DNA of 6,971 nt, from contig SXHS01000094.1 in assembly GCA_005773145.1 (NCBI GenBank), positions 1 through 6,971 on the forward strand. The letters are read 5' to 3'. Each line of letters opens with the position of its first letter. Position 1 is the stretch's first letter. A program made the position numbers and the translations under genes. This stretch comes from Planctomycetaceae bacterium. Lineage in GTDB: Bacteria > Planctomycetota > Planctomycetia > Pirellulales > Pirellulaceae. Under the pieces are notes generated by a model that was not told where the DNA came from, searched no databases, and saw nothing but the letters and a program-made list of their open reading frames with translations. Below, in pieces: positions 5,341-6,971 of this stretch.

Positions 5341-6396
5341 GTGGGCATCCGCCAACCCAACCGGACTGAAAATTGCTTCGAGATGGCTTTGGCCCGACAT
5401 TGGCCGCCGTTCGATTGGCAAGATGTAACGATCATGGTAGCCGTGTCCGGCGGCGCGGACAGTGTGGCCCTCCTGCGAGGCCTGGCCGCAATCGATGTGC
5501 CCCATCACAAGGGCGCTCGCATCGCGGCTCATTTTCATCATGGCCATCGAGGCCAAGAAGCCGACCAAGATCAAGATTTTGTGGCCGAATTGGCACACGG
5601 CCTCGGGTGGCAGTTCGTGACGCAGCGGGCCACATCACAACGAGTGCTGCCCAAGTTGGGCCAAGAGGCCACCTGGCGACGTGCCCGCTACCGGTTTCTG
5701 CGCACCGCAGCCGAATCCCACGGTGCCCGATTTATCGTAACGGCCCATACGGCCGATGATCAGGCCGAAACGATCCTGCAACGAATCCTGCGTGGGACGG
5801 GATTGACGGGATTGTCGGGAATTCCCCGCGCACGCGTGTTGAGTCCCGCCGTGACCGTGGTGCGACCTCTGCTTACGGTGTCCCGTTGCGACATCCTGGA
5901 CTACCTGAAAGGCCGGCAGCAATCCTATCGTCACGACGCCACCAACGAGGACCTGCGGTTCCAGCGTAATCGCATTCGCCGCCAGTTATTGCCGCAGCTC
6001 CGACAACATTTTGGGGAGGCGGTAACGGATAACCTGATCCGGCTCGGGCGATTGGCTGGCGAGAGCCAGGCGGTTATCGACTCGATGACACAGTCGCATG
6101 TTGAACGCTGTCTCGAATCCGAAACCGACCAAACGATGTCCCTACGCTGTAGCCGCCTCCCGTTGGAAAGCGACTATCTAGCGCGGGAGGTCTTGATGAT
6201 GCTCTGGCGTCGACGCGATTGGAATTTGAGAGACATGGGGCTGACCCAATGGGTGGAACTGGCCGCCCTGGCGATTGCCCCCCCGGCGAGCGAGCCCGTA
6301 GTCCGCATGATGCCAGGTTCCATTCGCGTCACGCGTGTGGCGGACCGGCTCGTGTTGACCCGTGTCGCAGGCTCGGATCCGCCCATTGCGAATTAG
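5341..6396 (+). CDS. tilS: tRNA(Ile)-lysidine synthase
   Basis: TilS ligates lysine to the wobble C34 of tRNA-Ile(CAU) using ATP. This changes both charging and decoding from AUG/Met to AUA/Ile, and the enzyme is usually essential. The 351-residue product has the N-type ATPase P-loop SGGADS (36-41), the HxHG(x)RG block here written FHHGHRG (65-71), the WRRARYRFL block (112-120), AHTADDQAETILQRILRGTGLTGLSG (135-160), the RPLL segment (175-178), and DATNEDLRFQRNRIRR (199-214) with the conserved arginines. The remaining C-terminal part (about 230-351) is short and divergent. The total is nearer the compact form (Aquifex, about 311) than E. coli (about 432), so the full TilS C-terminal domain is probably missing or reduced. 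The start is GTG, backed by AAAGGAGA. It is divergent from rny and followed by a hairpin. Confidence 0.95.
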   Translation: MGIRQPNRTENCFEMALARHWPPFDWQDVTIMVAVSGGADSVALLRGLAAIDVPHHKGARIAAHFHHGHRGQEADQDQDFVAELAHGLGWQFVTQRATSQRVLPKLGQEATWRRARYRFLRTAAESHGARFIVTAHTADDQAETILQRILRGTGLTGLSGIPRARVLSPAVTVVRPLLTVSRCDILDYLKGRQQSYRHDATNEDLRFQRNRIRRQLLPQLRQHFGEAVTDNLIRLGRLAGESQAVIDSMTQSHVERCLESETDQTMSLRCSRLPLESDYLAREVLMMLWRRRDWNLRDMGLTQWVELAALAIAPPASEPVVRMMPGSIRVTRVADRLVLTRVAGSDPPIAN

Positions 6397-6411
6397 AGAA
6401 AAGGGACTACC

Positions 6412-6510
6412 ATGCAGGGGACGTTTTCCGGACCGCCGTGTCCCTCAATCGTAGCCATTCGCCCCCTGCCGCCCCACACGAGCGGCCTTGCCCACAACCG
6501 TAAGGATTGA
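6412..6510 (+). other. Possible 32-codon leader ORF upstream of the transporter
   Basis: An ATG at 6412, with AAGGG 6 nt in front, opens a 32-codon proline-rich frame that stops at TGA 6508-6510. It is 15 nt after the tilS stop and in the same frame as the transporter gene starting at 6553, with 14 further sense codons between that TGA and the transporter ATG. Its stop is 2 nt before the hairpin at 6513-6538. It may be a leader peptide, a decayed N-terminal extension, or chance. Confidence 0.15.
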
Positions 6511-6512
6511 GC

Positions 6513-6543
6513 CAGCGGTGAGCCCGAGTTCACCGTTGTCTTT
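6513..6543 (+). terminator. Terminator-like hairpin after tilS and just before the transporter start
   Basis: CAGCGGTGAG (6513-6522) pairs with TTCACCGTTG (6529-6538): ten pairs including two G-T. An extra C-G pair inside leaves a CCGA tetraloop. TCTTT follows (6539-6543), a weak T-tract. It could end tilS transcription. It also ends only 14 nt before the transporter ATG, so in a read-through transcript it could limit ribosome access there. Confidence 0.45.
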
Positions 6544-6552
6544 GATGCACGC

Positions 6553-6971
6553 ATGAACGACGTCGATCCCGCACCAAGTGACCTGGGCCCCGTGCCGGGC
6601 TCTGCCCGATTATGGATTGCGATTCCGGTTACTATTTTCAGTTTTTTCTACGCGCAGGTGCTCGAGTACGCGTTGCCGCTCTTTTTCAGCGCATGGAACC
6701 CAGAGGGCGCACAGAGCCTGTGGTCGACGTTGGTGAAGTATAAGTTCGCGCCGTGGATTCCCGGCCCGCTCTTGGCGGGACTGCTGGCCCGTCGATACGG
6801 AGAACGGGCGGTTTGGAGCGGCTCGTTGTTCGGGATGGCCGTCATCCCACCCCTGTTAATCCTGCGGCCCCCCATGTGGGGCCTGATTGGCCTTTCGCTC
6901 TGGCAGGGAATCACAGCAGCGGTCATGTGGATCGCAGGGATCTCATTGGTCCAAATGGTCGGGCCCAACAA
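6553..6971 (+). CDS. MFS-type transporter, N-terminal part (3' end outside window)
   Basis: The frame is open from ATG 6553 to the window edge, giving 139 codons with no stop. It is the first possible start after the in-frame TGA at 6508. After a short polar N-terminus (1-18) come four likely membrane helices at about 19-44, 60-79, 86-106 and 109-135. The 2-3 loop GLLARRYGERAVW (76-88) resembles motif A of the major facilitator superfamily (GxLxDRxGRR), with Ala in place of Asp. This fits the first third of a 12-helix MFS permease; nucleoside-permease-like or sugar-type members are possible, but the substrate cannot be read. No Shine-Dalgarno is visible; a hairpin occupies that region. It may be expressed with tilS by read-through or from its own promoter. 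Confidence 0.78.
   Translation, partial: MNDVDPAPSDLGPVPGSARLWIAIPVTIFSFFYAQVLEYALPLFFSAWNPEGAQSLWSTLVKYKFAPWIPGPLLAGLLARRYGERAVWSGSLFGMAVIPPLLILRPPMWGLIGLSLWQGITAAVMWIAGISLVQMVGPN

Overview
The window holds seven well-supported protein genes, two of them cut by the window edges. It shows no rRNA, tRNA, CRISPR array or mobile element. Base composition is moderately GC-rich by eye. Several genes have weak or no Shine-Dalgarno sequence, there is one lipoprotein of unknown family, and rny (RNase Y) sits directly before a YmdB-type phosphodiesterase. My best guess is a Planctomycetota chromosome (Pirellula-like). That is an impression from protein flavour, not a demonstrated assignment.

Layout: (1) 2-661, + strand, a YugP-type membrane zinc metallopeptidase whose N-terminus probably begins just outside the window. 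(2) A convergent block on the - strand, read from right to left: rny (4639-3071), ymdB-like phosphodiesterase (3065-2277, only 5 nt after rny), an unrecognised lipoprotein (2119-1424) and a PmtA/phospholipid-N-methyltransferase-like enzyme (1253-669). The last gene stops 7 nt from the stop of the peptidase. (3) A 701-nt divergent intergenic region (4640-5340). It contains one possible small - strand ORF (5126-4740), several inverted repeats and the presumed tilS promoter. (4) tilS on the + strand (5341-6396). (5) A 156-nt spacer with a short in-frame ORF and a terminator-like hairpin, then the first 139 codons of an MFS-type transporter that runs off the right end.

How they fit together: rny and ymdB are the only pair with strong functional linkage. 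RNase Y is the membrane-anchored endonuclease that starts mRNA decay, and YmdB-type enzymes hydrolyse cyclic nucleotides, which RNA breakdown can generate. TilS modifies the wobble C34 of tRNA-Ile(CAU). The peptidase, methyltransferase, lipoprotein and transporter all concern the cell envelope but are not obviously one pathway. The spacers between ymdB, the lipoprotein and the methyltransferase (157 and 170 nt) suggest separate transcription units, or at least internal promoters.

I do not see a clear new multi-gene system. The items most worth a second look are: the leader-ORF/hairpin arrangement before the transporter; a canonical G-quadruplex motif just upstream of the methyltransferase start; an Asn-to-Asp change in the metal-binding GNH motif of the YmdB-like enzyme; and the structured rny-tilS intergenic region with its possible small membrane protein.
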